In this document: one piece after another, positions 22,850-30,459 of the stretch | Layout of the letters: the number at the start of each line of letters is the position of its first letter | Position numbering within the stretch: the first letter of the stretch is position 1 | From: CAYMJK01 sp043101635 | Lineage (GTDB): Bacteria; Planctomycetota; Phycisphaerae; Phycisphaerales; UBA1924 | DNA length: 31,240 bases | Direction: 5' to 3' | NCBI GenBank assembly: GCA_043101635.1 | Contig: JBICIE010000012.1 | Location: forward strand, 1 to 31,240 | Position numbers and translations under genes: made by a program | The notes under the pieces: generated by a model | Told to the model about the DNA's origin: nothing | What the model saw: the letters and a program-made list of their open reading frames with translations, nothing else | Databases searched by the model: none

Positions 22850-22944
22850 TGCGATAGTTGCGGAAACTCTGTCCACATTTTGTCCACCGCCTGCCCAGCC
22901 GGTCGGTTGTGGCCGGATGCGCCTGAAAGGCGGCGTCGGGCGGC

Positions 22945-23784
22945 TCAGAATCGCAGCGTCAGGCCCGCCAGCAACCCCGCGTAGGACCCCTCGTATTTGA
23001 ACTCTCCGATCCCGGCGCCGGCGGTGAGATCGAGAACGCTGAGGCGGTAGCCGGCATGCAGTTCCAGGTTCGGCGTGGGGCGCCAGGCGCCGACGGCCTG
23101 AAGGTCGGTCACCAGGGCGGTCTGGTCGCCCAGCCCGGGGTTGCCACCGAACTCCAGCGCGAGGCCCAGGGAGGTCTGCCCGGGCAGGTCGAGGCGCGCT
23201 TCGAGCCCCAGCAGCGCGCTGGGGAAGATCTCATCGGCGCTGGCGGCGCCGCCTTCGAGGTTCTCCAGTTCGATGTCGAGGGCGTCGAGTCGGGCGCCGA
23301 ATCGTCCCTCCAGTTCGAGGCGGACGCGGGGCCCTGGATCCGCCGGCGCATACAGATCGCGCGCAAAGAAGGTGTAGCCGACCAGCGCATCGAGCGTGGT
23401 GTAGCGCATGTCGGTGCGCAGCGTGTCGCCGGTGGTGATGTCGATGTCGCCGATGGGGCGGGAGACGGGCGAGATCGTCTCGCGCTCGCTGGAGAAGTGC
23501 GCTGCGGAGATGGCGATCGACCACTCGGCGCGCTGGGCCCGCAGGCCCGCGTAAGGGCTGATGCGGGGGCTGTCGAGGTTGAGCTGCTCGACGTCGATGT
23601 CGCGCCCGCCGCGCACCTCTCCCGGCAGGAAGAAGCGTCCGCCCGGCGCGGCGTACCAGAGGCTCAGGTCCGCCGAGAAGGTCCAGGGCGCCTCGGTCTC
23701 GGCAGGCGGGAGCGCGCCGGGCTGGCCGGCGCCGGCGACGCCGGGCCACAGCAGCATCAGGCTGACCAGACGTCGCCGGCGCAT
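22945..23784 (-). CDS. Outer-membrane beta-barrel protein (hypothetical)
   Basis: This 279-residue protein starts at ATG 23784. A short basic and hydrophobic N-terminus (MRRRRLVSLMLLWPGVAGAG) suggests a signal peptide. The rest alternates polar and apolar residues in amphipathic strands: FSADLSLWYAAPGGRFFLPG, AEWSIAISAAHFSSERETI, DALVGYTFFARDLY, TSLGLALEFGGNPGLGD, ELHAGYRLSVLDL and GSYAGLLAGLTLRF. The protein ends in Phe, the usual C-terminal signature of BAM-assembled barrels. No specific family is recognised and the substrate is unknown. It diverges from arfB with only 17 nt between the two starts. Confidence 0.75.
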   Translation of the reverse strand: MRRRRLVSLMLLWPGVAGAGQPGALPPAETEAPWTFSADLSLWYAAPGGRFFLPGEVRGGRDIDVEQLNLDSPRISPYAGLRAQRAEWSIAISAAHFSSERETISPVSRPIGDIDITTGDTLRTDMRYTTLDALVGYTFFARDLYAPADPGPRVRLELEGRFGARLDALDIELENLEGGAASADEIFPSALLGLEARLDLPGQTSLGLALEFGGNPGLGDQTALVTDLQAVGAWRPTPNLELHAGYRLSVLDLTAGAGIGEFKYEGSYAGLLAGLTLRF

Positions 23785-23801
23785 GGGGCGAACGATACCC
23801 G

Positions 23802-24266
23802 GTGAATGACCCGCGGCCAGATGAGCCCGCCGAGATGGCCTCGCCAGTCGAGGTGGCGCCCGGGGTGCGCGTGGCGGAGGCGGCCCTGCGCTTCAGCTAC
23901 ACGACCAGCCGCGGCCCGGGGGGGCAGAACGTCAACCGGCGGGCCACCCGGGCCGAACTGCGGGTGCTGGTGGACGATCTGGGGCTGAGCCAGCGGGCCC
24001 GGGGCCGGCTGGAGGTTCTTGCCGGCTCGCGTCTGACTGAGGCGGGGGAGTTGATCATCGGGTGCGACGAGAAGCGCTCGCAGCGTCAGAATCGGGAGAT
24101 CTGCCTGCTGCGCCTGCGGGAGCTGATCGTGCGGGCCCGGGCCCTGCCCAAGCCGCGTAAGCCGACGCGTCCGTCGCGCGGGGCGGTGGAGCGGCGGATC
24201 AAGGAGAAGAAGCAGCGCGGCGAGATCAAGAAGCGCCGTCGCCCGCCGCCGGAGCCGGGCTCGTGA
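23802..24266 (+). CDS. arfB: ArfB-type peptidyl-tRNA hydrolase (ribosome rescue)
   Basis: The protein is 154 residues from GTG 23802. An in-frame ATG at 23835 gives 143 residues, which fits the family length about as well, so the start is uncertain. The class I release-factor catalytic domain shows SRGPGGQNVNR, with the GGQ motif at 40-42 for hydrolysis of peptidyl-tRNA. The C-terminus is very basic (KPRKPTRPSRGAVERRIKEK, then KQRGEIKKRRRP). In E. coli YaeJ/ArfB such a tail inserts into the empty mRNA channel of stalled ribosomes. It lacks the codon-recognition domains of RF1 and RF2. The gene overlaps tsaB by 4 nt, giving a small translation-related operon. Confidence 0.92.
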   Translation: MNDPRPDEPAEMASPVEVAPGVRVAEAALRFSYTTSRGPGGQNVNRRATRAELRVLVDDLGLSQRARGRLEVLAGSRLTEAGELIIGCDEKRSQRQNREICLLRLRELIVRARALPKPRKPTRPSRGAVERRIKEKKQRGEIKKRRRPPPEPGS

Positions 24267-25078
24267 GACGGCTGCTGCTGGGGATCGAGACGAGCAACCC
24301 GACGGCCGGGCCGCGCGGCGAGGTCGATGGCGTTCTGCTCGGCCCGGGCGTGGCGCTGATGGTCGTGGCCGATGGCGCCGGTTCGATCCTGGGCGCCGAG
24401 CCGCTGCGCGAGGGCTCGCGCCATGATGACGCCCTGATGCCGGCGATCGAGCGCCTATGCGCGCGGGCCGGCGCTGCGCCGAAGGACTTGTGGCGCATCG
24501 CGGTCAGCGCGGGGCCCGGCGGCTACACCGCGCTGCGCATCGCGATCACCACTGCCAAGATGATCGCCGAAGCGACCGGCTGCGAAGTGACGGCGGTTCC
24601 CAGCGCATGCGTCGGCGCGTGGCGGCTCTCGCCGGAGCTGGCGCCGGCGATCGTGTGCCTGGCGTCCAAGAAGGAGGCGGCGCACGGCACGCTGCTGCCG
24701 GACGGCGAGTACGTGCGCGCCCGGGCCGGCGCACTCACCGAGCGGCTTGGCGCCCGCGCCATGAGCGCGCTGGAGCAGCGCATCGAGCGTCACGCGTGGA
24801 TCGACGCGGCCACGCCGCTCGGCCTGCTCGACGCCGGGGCGATCGAGCGGCTGCGCCCGCGGGCGGTGATCGCCGACGCCTACCTGCCCCAGTCCATGCG
24901 AAGCGCGGCGCAGCGCATCGGGGCCCGGATCGTCGAGCCCGAGTTCGCCGCCGAGTCGGTGTGCCGGATCGGGGCGCTTCAGCCGGCGAACGACCCGGCG
25001 GCCCTGGCGCCCATCTACGCCCGGGAGCCGGACGCCGTGACGCAGTGGCGGCTGCGGCAGCAGGCGGGCGGCGGCTGA
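24263..25078 (+). CDS. tsaB: tRNA threonylcarbamoyladenosine biosynthesis protein TsaB
   Basis: This is a 271-residue protein from GTG 24263, overlapping the arfB stop (GTGA). It has an ASKHA-type fold. The N-terminus LLLGIETSNPTAG and the segment SAGPGGYTALRIAITTAKMI are the typical TsaB signatures (compare GPGSFTGLRIG in other bacteria). TsaB is the inactive partner that forms a complex with TsaD and TsaE to make t6A at position 37 of ANN-decoding tRNAs. Compared with E. coli TsaB the N-terminal strand region carries an insertion (GEVDGVLLGPGVAL) and the protein is about 40 residues longer. tsaD and tsaE are not in the window. Confidence 0.88.
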   Translation: MRRLLLGIETSNPTAGPRGEVDGVLLGPGVALMVVADGAGSILGAEPLREGSRHDDALMPAIERLCARAGAAPKDLWRIAVSAGPGGYTALRIAITTAKMIAEATGCEVTAVPSACVGAWRLSPELAPAIVCLASKKEAAHGTLLPDGEYVRARAGALTERLGARAMSALEQRIERHAWIDAATPLGLLDAGAIERLRPRAVIADAYLPQSMRSAAQRIGARIVEPEFAAESVCRIGALQPANDPAALAPIYAREPDAVTQWRLRQQAGGG

Positions 25079-25190
25079 CAGACCTTGCTCGGCCCTTGGC
25101 GCACAGCCCGCATGGCAGTACGCTGGGGCGATCGGCGAGTCGTGGCCCGTGCGCCAGGCTCGGGCCGGCAATCTGGGGAAGGAGTGGATC

Positions 25191-25814
25191 ATGCGCATGG
25201 CAATCCTGACGCTCGCCGCGGCTTCGGGCGCCGCTGCCCAGCCGATCGTCGTGAACATCGACGCGCGGCTGCACTGCAAGGTCAGTGGCTCGGGCGGGAG
25301 CGTGCCTGTGACGCTCGAGGCTGGGGTCTATGTGGTCACGCCGGTTGGGCCGCCGGAGGGCGCTTTCACGGCGTGGAATCCGTTCGGCGGCGGGGTCTCC
25401 GGCTGCGACCCTTCGGGCGCAAGCTGCGCCACGGGGTGGTACTACCGGCACGTGGGCGTGGACGCCGCGGGCGACCTGGTGCACTTGATGGGAAGCGACT
25501 TCTGGGCCACGGCGGAGCAGGCCCTCGCGGCGGCGCCGCGCCAGCAGATGCGGATCTGCGCGCCGGGGGTCGTCGAGTTCTACGTGGGTGACAGCCTCTG
25601 TGGCGACAACATCGGCGGCGTGTCGATCCGCATCGAGCCGTGGGGCTGCCCGGCGGACCTGACGCTGGATGGGGCGCTGGACTTCTTCGACTTCCTCGAG
25701 TTCCAGAACCTGTTCGCCGCCGATGACCGGCGGGCCGACTTCGACTGCACTGGCGTGCTGGATTTCTTTGACTTCCTGGCGTTCCAGAACGAGTTTGCGG
25801 CCGGTTGCCCGTAG
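25191..25814 (+). CDS. Small secreted protein with GC-type dockerin
   Basis: A 207-residue protein starts at ATG 25191, with AAGGAG 7 nt upstream. The frame is open to 25149 without support. The signal peptide is MRMAILTLAAASGAAAQP. The middle part, about residues 18-150, is a Gly/Val-rich beta domain with several Cys (LHCKV, SGCDPSGASCATGWY, RICAPG, DSLCGDN, PWGCP) that may form disulfides. No known family was recognised. The C-terminal dockerin is degenerate: LTLDGALDFFDFLEFQNLFA then DFDCTGVLDFFDFLAFQNEF, ending AAGCP. Cys is replaced by Glu or Ala in both FDFLxFQN boxes. Only 2 nt separate its stop from the stop of the convergent dehydrogenase gene. Confidence 0.85.
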   Translation: MRMAILTLAAASGAAAQPIVVNIDARLHCKVSGSGGSVPVTLEAGVYVVTPVGPPEGAFTAWNPFGGGVSGCDPSGASCATGWYYRHVGVDAAGDLVHLMGSDFWATAEQALAAAPRQQMRICAPGVVEFYVGDSLCGDNIGGVSIRIEPWGCPADLTLDGALDFFDFLEFQNLFAADDRRADFDCTGVLDFFDFLAFQNEFAAGCP

Positions 25815-25816
25815 GC

Positions 25817-26782
25817 CTATTCGGCGAACTTCGCAGGGAACTCGGGGGCCTCGCCGCAGAGGACGCGCCAGACGTCGCGCACGACCCAACTCATGTTGAG
25901 CTTTGCGCGCGCAGTGCAGGCGCCCAGGTGGGGCATCAGCCTGACGTTGGGCAGCCCCAGCAGTGGGTAGGCGGCGCCGACCGGCTCGTGCGGATCGTGG
26001 ACATCGATGATGGCGCGGGCGCGCGGGCGGTGGCGCAGCCACGCGGCGAGGGCGTCCGGATCCATCACGAAGCCCCGGGCGGTGTTGATGAGCAGGGCGT
26101 CTTCCTTGAGCTGCGCAAGGCGCTTCTCGTTGATCAACTTCGCGTTGCCCGGGCGGGCGTCGATGTGAATCGTGAAGATGTCGCTCTCGGCCAGGAGCGT
26201 GTCGAAGTCAACTTCCTCGGCGCCGTGGCGGGCGTCGGCGGGGATCGTGCGGATGTCGTGATACAGGGCGCGCATGTCGAGCGCCTGGGCTACGCGCGCC
26301 ATGCCGGTCCCGATCTTGCCGAGGCCCAGGATGCCCAGGGTCAGGTCGCTCACCTGGCGGGGCGCGGTCAGCTCGCGCCGCAGTTCGTGCCAGCGTGCCG
26401 GCTCGACCGGGCCATCCAGCGCCAGGCGCGGGCGGAGGGCGTCGAGCATGACGAGGGTGACGAGTTCGACTACCGCGCGGGTGTTGGCCCCGGGGGTGTG
26501 CACCACCGCGACCGCGCGCTGGCGGCAGGCGTCGAGGTCGATGTTCTCCAGGGCCACGCCGGCGCGTCCGACGACCTTGAGGCGCGGCGCCTGGGCCAGC
26601 AGCGGGGCGTCGACCTGCGTGTAGGTGCGCACGACCAGGCCCTCGGCCTCGGGGAGGCGGGCCCGGAAGGCGGGATCGTCATGGGCGATGACTTCGAGGG
26701 TGGCCCGCTCGGCGAGCCACGCGGCGGCCTGCGGATCGAGGTCCTCGGTCTGGATCACCAGGGGTCGATCGGGGCGCGCCAC
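25817..26782 (-). CDS. NAD-dependent D-2-hydroxyacid dehydrogenase (phosphoglycerate dehydrogenase-like)
   Basis: The protein is 321 residues from GTG 26782, with TGAGG upstream, and lies 7 nt after the clpS stop. The Rossmann loop GILGLGKIGTGMARVAQ carries GxGxxG at 153-158. The catalytic set is complete: Arg236 in INTARGFVMD, Glu266 in DVHDPHEP and His285 in LMPHLGACT. The segment VVGRAGVALENIDLDACRQR matches the SerA-type substrate loop (G-R-A/V-G-x-x-x-x-N-I-D). The C-terminal ACT regulatory domain of classic SerA is missing, so it is a short form that may act on 3-phosphoglycerate or another 2-hydroxyacid. Residues 120-140 are atypical (RWHELRRELTAPRQ). Confidence 0.88.
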   Translation of the reverse strand: MARPDRPLVIQTEDLDPQAAAWLAERATLEVIAHDDPAFRARLPEAEGLVVRTYTQVDAPLLAQAPRLKVVGRAGVALENIDLDACRQRAVAVVHTPGANTRAVVELVTLVMLDALRPRLALDGPVEPARWHELRRELTAPRQVSDLTLGILGLGKIGTGMARVAQALDMRALYHDIRTIPADARHGAEEVDFDTLLAESDIFTIHIDARPGNAKLINEKRLAQLKEDALLINTARGFVMDPDALAAWLRHRPRARAIIDVHDPHEPVGAAYPLLGLPNVRLMPHLGACTARAKLNMSWVVRDVWRVLCGEAPEFPAKFAE

Positions 26783-26789
26783 GTTGGCC

Positions 26790-27113
26790 TCAGCCGCCCT
26801 CGGCCGGTTCGATGGTCGCGGTCATCGAGCCGGCCGACTCGGCGAGCAGCGGGTCGCGCCCGTAGCCGTGGATCTGGTCGCGCTTGAGTTCGGCCAGTTC
26901 GCGGTGGGTCGTGGCGACGATGGCCCGACCCTGACTGTCGACCGTGCGGGCCAGCTTGAAGGCCTGGGGCCTCGGGGCGCCGAACAGGTCTCCCAGCATC
27001 CGGATCACGTACTCGTAGGTGTGGTCATCGTCGTTGAGCAGCACGACGTTCCATGGGGTCAGTCGGTCGACGCGGGTCTGCTGGTCCGTGCGGGTCTCGG
27101 TCGCGGTCGGCAT
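26790..27113 (-). CDS. clpS: ClpS-family adaptor of the Clp protease
   Basis: This is a 107-residue protein from ATG 27113; GTG 27137 in frame is less likely. ClpS delivers N-degron substrates to ClpAP. The core PWNVVLLNDDDHTYEYVIRM retains the Asn-Asp-Asp of the N-degron pocket (E. coli N34-D35-D36). Aligned by eye to E. coli, the gatekeeper Met40 is Tyr, and the pocket His66 is Asp (ARTVDSQGRA versus AVHYQGKA). N-terminal residue recognition may therefore be altered. The C-terminal part, THRELAELKRDQIHGYGRD, is the usual ClpS helix. No clp protease gene is in the window. It is co-oriented with the dehydrogenase gene 7 nt downstream. Confidence 0.9.
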   Translation of the reverse strand: MPTATETRTDQQTRVDRLTPWNVVLLNDDDHTYEYVIRMLGDLFGAPRPQAFKLARTVDSQGRAIVATTHRELAELKRDQIHGYGRDPLLAESAGSMTATIEPAEGG

Positions 27114-27305
27114 GGCCCAATCGTACGCGCCCCGCACGAGCGGTCAGCCCCCGGCGGCAACGATATCCACAGCTTCCGACAGGATGGCGGCAGGCTTCCG
27201 CAGGCCCGATTTCTGGTGAAACCGCCCGATCCGGGACGATACAGGCGCGACTCAACCTCGCCCGGGGATGGCGCAGGCGCCGCCGGGAACAGTGGAAGCC
27301 AAGCG

Positions 27306-27575
27306 ATGAACAAGACGGATCTGATCGACCGCGTCGCGACCCAGCTCGAGAGCACCAAGTCGGACGCCAGCAGGGCGGTCGAGGCGGTGATCGAGGCCAT
27401 TGCCCGCGGCGTGCGCGACGAGCAGAAGGTCACCATCGCCGGATTCGGCACCTTCGTCTGCAAGGAGCGCAAGGCCCGGATGGGGGTCAACCCGACCACC
27501 AAGGAGCCGATGCCGATCGCGGCGTCCAAGACCTGCGGCTTCCGCCCGGCGCCGGCGCTGAAGGAATCGCTGTAG
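27306..27575 (+). CDS. HU-family DNA-binding protein, short form
   Basis: The 89-residue protein starts at ATG 27306, with GGAAG about 8 nt upstream. The frame is open to 26625, but that part is antisense to the dehydrogenase and clpS genes. It has standard HU length and features: MNKTDLIDRVATQLESTKSD for the N-terminal helices, VTIAGFGTFVCKERKARMGV for the strands, and a DNA-contacting arm with NPTTKEPMPIAASKT. The last helix is RPAPALKESL. It belongs to the same family as the 22328-22678 protein but lacks the long tail, so the genome encodes at least two different HU-type nucleoid proteins. Confidence 0.92.
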   Translation: MNKTDLIDRVATQLESTKSDASRAVEAVIEAIARGVRDEQKVTIAGFGTFVCKERKARMGVNPTTKEPMPIAASKTCGFRPAPALKESL

Positions 27576-27736
27576 TCACGGGCGCGGGCTGGTGGGGGCG
27601 GGCTTGACCTGCGCCGAGCCTGCCGGAGCCTGGCGCTCGGCCGGGACCATTCGGTCTTCGGCAGGCGCGCGCCGGCGGCCGTGACGAGCTGGCAAGCGGG
27701 GGCAGCGCTGCGAGCCGCGGTCGCATGGCAGCATGG

Positions 27737-29200
27737 TCATGGGCATCCCGCGGCGAAGGCGTTCTGGAAGCAGAGGAAGTCGAAGAACGTCAGCGATGCG
27801 TCGCGATCGCAGTCGGCCCGCGTGTCGCCGAATGCGAACAGGTTCTGGAAGCAGAGGAAGTCGAAGAAGGTGAGTTCGCCATCGCCGTCGCAATCGGCCG
27901 CGCACGGTCGCGGTCCGAGCGGACTGCCCCAGCGGGCGATGTGGCGGGTCTCCACCGCGCCGGCGTAGTAGAACAGGCCGCCGACGTACAAACCGCCGGG
28001 ATTGGGGCCGGGGCCGTCCTCATCGAACACCGCCATCGCGCTGACGCTGGTGCCCATCCCGAAGCCAGAAACGCCTTCACCGACACGATGCCAGTCTCGC
28101 CCGTCCCAGCGGGCCACCTTGTTCACGGGAGTGAGGTCGGGTAGCGCGTTGAACGTTCCTCCGATGTACAGGCTGTTCTCCTTCGGGCCTGGCCCGTCCT
28201 CGTCCCACACCTGCATGGCTGAGATGACACCGTCACTCAGCCAGCCGCCGACATCGGTCCAATCGGCGCCATCCCACCGCCCGATGTGATAGAGGCTGCC
28301 GACGGGTCCTGCGATGGTCCTCGTGAAACTCCCGCCGGCGAACAACTTAGGCGGCTGCGGCCCGGCGCCGTCTTCATCGAAGACGTGCAGTACGTCAACA
28401 CTGGCGCTGAGCCCGCTCCCGACGCCTTCCCACGAACTGCCATCCCAGCGGGCGATGTTCCACACTCCCTTCCCCGCCGCATAGTCGAAGCTGCCACCGA
28501 CATAGAGCGCAGGCCCGCGCCCATCGTCGTAGACCGCGAGTGCGTACACCGCCGGGAACGTCCGTCCCGGCAGTCGTGTGCTCAGGCCATCGCCCAGTGC
28601 GCTCCACTCGCGCCCGTCCCATTTGGCGATCCCCGCGGCCGGCGTTCCGCCCGCCTGCTGGAAGAATCCGCCGACGAACAGCGCTGGCGGCAAGGGGCTG
28701 GGGCCATCTTCGTCGAAGACCGCCTGCGCAAATACGTGCACGGCCAACGGGGATGTCAACCCGCCGCCGACATCTTGCCACTCCGGCGCCCACCACCGGG
28801 CGAGGTTGTTGACCGGCGCCCCTCCGGCGGCGTCGATCTCGCCGCCAACATACAAGCCTGGAGGCAGCAGCCCGGCGCCGTCGTGCAGCGGAATCATCGA
28901 TTGCACGCCGCGGGTGTCCGCCTCGAGACCGCTGCCAACCGGCGACGCCTGCCACCCATCCCAGCGCGCGATGATGAACGTATCGGCCCCGCCGAGTGTG
29001 CCGAATCCGCCGCCGACGAACAGGGCGGGAGGCAAGGGCCCGGCGCCATCCTCATCGAAGGTCACTAGCGCACGGACCTCCCAGTCGGCGCCGCGATTCA
29101 GGCCACTCCAGACGGGCTCAGTCTGGCCGGACAGCGGGAGTGGGCAACTGCCCCCTGTAATAGCGCTAATGACCCAAGCTGTCATCGAAGGTCGCTTCAT
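27737..29200 (-). CDS. Secreted seven-repeat beta-propeller protein with GC-type dockerin
   Basis: The protein is 487 residues if started at ATG 29200 (MKRPSMTAWVISAITGGSCP, a plausible signal peptide). ATG 29221 and TTG 29308 are alternatives, and no start has a good ribosome-binding site. The body has seven repeats of about 50-55 residues with the plan FDEDGxGPxPPxLFVGGxF, then IARWDGxxW, xxVGxGL. Seven blades suggest a closed seven-bladed propeller. The recurrent acidic FDEDGxGP loop may bind calcium, which is inferred. The end is a complete GC-type dockerin (CDGDGELTFFDFLCFQNLFA, then CDRDASLTFFDFLCFQNAFA, ending AGCP). An extracellular binding function is likely. No enzyme motif was seen. 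Confidence 0.85.
   Translation of the reverse strand: MKRPSMTAWVISAITGGSCPLPLSGQTEPVWSGLNRGADWEVRALVTFDEDGAGPLPPALFVGGGFGTLGGADTFIIARWDGWQASPVGSGLEADTRGVQSMIPLHDGAGLLPPGLYVGGEIDAAGGAPVNNLARWWAPEWQDVGGGLTSPLAVHVFAQAVFDEDGPSPLPPALFVGGFFQQAGGTPAAGIAKWDGREWSALGDGLSTRLPGRTFPAVYALAVYDDGRGPALYVGGSFDYAAGKGVWNIARWDGSSWEGVGSGLSASVDVLHVFDEDGAGPQPPKLFAGGSFTRTIAGPVGSLYHIGRWDGADWTDVGGWLSDGVISAMQVWDEDGPGPKENSLYIGGTFNALPDLTPVNKVARWDGRDWHRVGEGVSGFGMGTSVSAMAVFDEDGPGPNPGGLYVGGLFYYAGAVETRHIARWGSPLGPRPCAADCDGDGELTFFDFLCFQNLFAFGDTRADCDRDASLTFFDFLCFQNAFAAGCP
27834..27898 (-). repeat. Dockerin-coding segment nearly identical to 42-106
   Basis: This is the partner of the 65-nt stretch near the left edge, with two mismatches by eye. 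It encodes the first dockerin half of the propeller protein. Confidence 0.8.
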
Positions 29201-29286
29201 GCGCTGCCAGACGGTTCGCATGGCCTCAAGTGGAGGTTCCTGTTCCAGAATTCGCCGAGCCACCCATGAGGCGACCCGGCGTTGGT

Positions 29287-29595
29287 TCACTCTTCCTTGT
29301 ATCGCCAAGTCGTGAACTGGCGCCCGGCCCCGCTCACGCTCGACACGCCCGTGACGAAGACACTCGGGGCGCCACTGCCGGCGTCGACAGGTGCAACGAC
29401 GACTGCGCGGCCCTCATGGTCCGGCTGGCTTCCGCCGGTGAACGGCCCGTTGTGTTTGAACGTCCTGTACCAGTCTCCGGTGTAGGTACCCGAATCATTA
29501 AAGTACTTGAGGGCGAGCATTGAGCCCTGCGCGCCGTTCGTCAGCGAGCCGGCGCCCGCAGCGGCCGCGCCCCTACGCCCGCCCCGGCGCGGCAT
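29287..29595 (-). pseudogene. One-blade remnant of an SBBP-like beta-propeller gene
   Basis: A 102-codon frame begins at ATG 29595, immediately after the lpxC stop (TGAATG). Its first 15 residues are Arg/Gly/Ala filler. The part from about residue 16 (GSLTNGAQGSMLALKYFNDS, then TYTGDWYRTF, then SVFVTGVSSVSGAGRQFTTW, ending RYKEE) resembles a single blade of SBBP propellers such as the 1942-3564 protein. It has no signal peptide, no further blades and no dockerin. An ATG at 29520 could give a 77-residue product. The simplest reading is a 5'- and 3'-truncated leftover joined to lpxC. A real small protein translated from the lpxC transcript is possible. Confidence 0.5.
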
Positions 29596-30459
29596 TCAGG
29601 GGGCTGGCTGGCCTGCCACTTGCGCCAGGCGCCGGGCCAGTTCGTGATTGAGCGCGTGGCCGCTGCGCCGGGCGACGATGTCGGCCTGTATCGGGCGGCC
29701 GGCCAGGGCCAGATCGCCGATGACATCCAGCAGCTTGTGGCGGGCCGGCTCGTTGTCGAAGCGCATGGTGTTGTCGACCGGGCCATCCGGGCCGATCACC
29801 AGCATCTCCTTTGCTGAGAGATGCCCGAACAGGCCGAGGCCGCGCATCGCCATCGCCTCGCGGTCGGTGCAGAAGGTGCGGGCGGGGGCGATGTCGCGCT
29901 CGTAGGAGTCGGCGGCGCCATCCCACGACGCCTGCTGCGGCGCGATCGGCGCGCCGGCGCCGTAATCAAGCTCGTAGCGCACCGACCATCCCGGCGCCTG
30001 CCGCGGCAGGGCGGTGATCGAGGCGGTGTCCTGCTCGACCGTTACGGGCTCGGCCACGACGATGGGCTCGATGGCGCCGGGGGCGTCGACGACGCCGGCC
30101 TGCTGGATGGCGCGCACAAAGCCGTCGCTCGATCCATCGAGGATCGGGATCTCATCGCCGGTCAGGACGACCAGGGCGTCGGTGACGCCCAGGCCGGCCA
30201 GGGCCGAGAGGATGTGCTCGACGGTCAGGGCCCGGGCGCCGCGGGCTTCCAGGTTGGTGCTGCGGGCGGGGAGGCGGGCGAAGGCGGCGTGGGCCGGCTG
30301 CATCGACAGCGAGGCGACCTGCGCCGGGATCCGGACACCATCGCGCTGCAGCGCGATTCCGCCGGCGCCGGGCCGGATGGCGGCGCGGCACGCGGCGCCG
30401 GTGAACAGCCCCGCGCCCTCGATGAGCGCCTCGGCGCCGAGCGTGCGGCGCGCGGTCAC
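29596..30459 (-). CDS. lpxC: UDP-3-O-acyl-N-acetylglucosamine deacetylase LpxC
   Basis: This 287-residue protein starts at GTG 30459, overlapping the lpxD stop by 4 nt (GTGA). The frame is open to 30579, but that part is within lpxD. LpxC is the committed, zinc-dependent step of lipid A synthesis. The motifs are complete: VEHILSAL (Glu81, His82), ARHKLLDVIGDL (His241, Asp245) and SGHALNHELA (His268), matching E. coli E78, H79, H238, D242 and H265. TRTFCTDREAMAMRG-like ARTFCTDREAMAMRGLGLFG and ILDGSSDGFVRAI are further family segments. This implies the organism can make lipid A. The usual downstream fabZ-lpxA do not follow here; a propeller remnant does. Confidence 0.95.
   Translation of the reverse strand: MTARRTLGAEALIEGAGLFTGAACRAAIRPGAGGIALQRDGVRIPAQVASLSMQPAHAAFARLPARSTNLEARGARALTVEHILSALAGLGVTDALVVLTGDEIPILDGSSDGFVRAIQQAGVVDAPGAIEPIVVAEPVTVEQDTASITALPRQAPGWSVRYELDYGAGAPIAPQQASWDGAADSYERDIAPARTFCTDREAMAMRGLGLFGHLSAKEMLVIGPDGPVDNTMRFDNEPARHKLLDVIGDLALAGRPIQADIVARRSGHALNHELARRLAQVAGQPAP

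Noticed and set aside
22811..22885. Repeated TCCACA / TGTCCAC words near the HU promoter, like DnaA boxes
   Set aside because: Each has two or more mismatches to TTATNCACA, there is no AT-rich unwinding region, and no dnaA or dnaN lies nearby.
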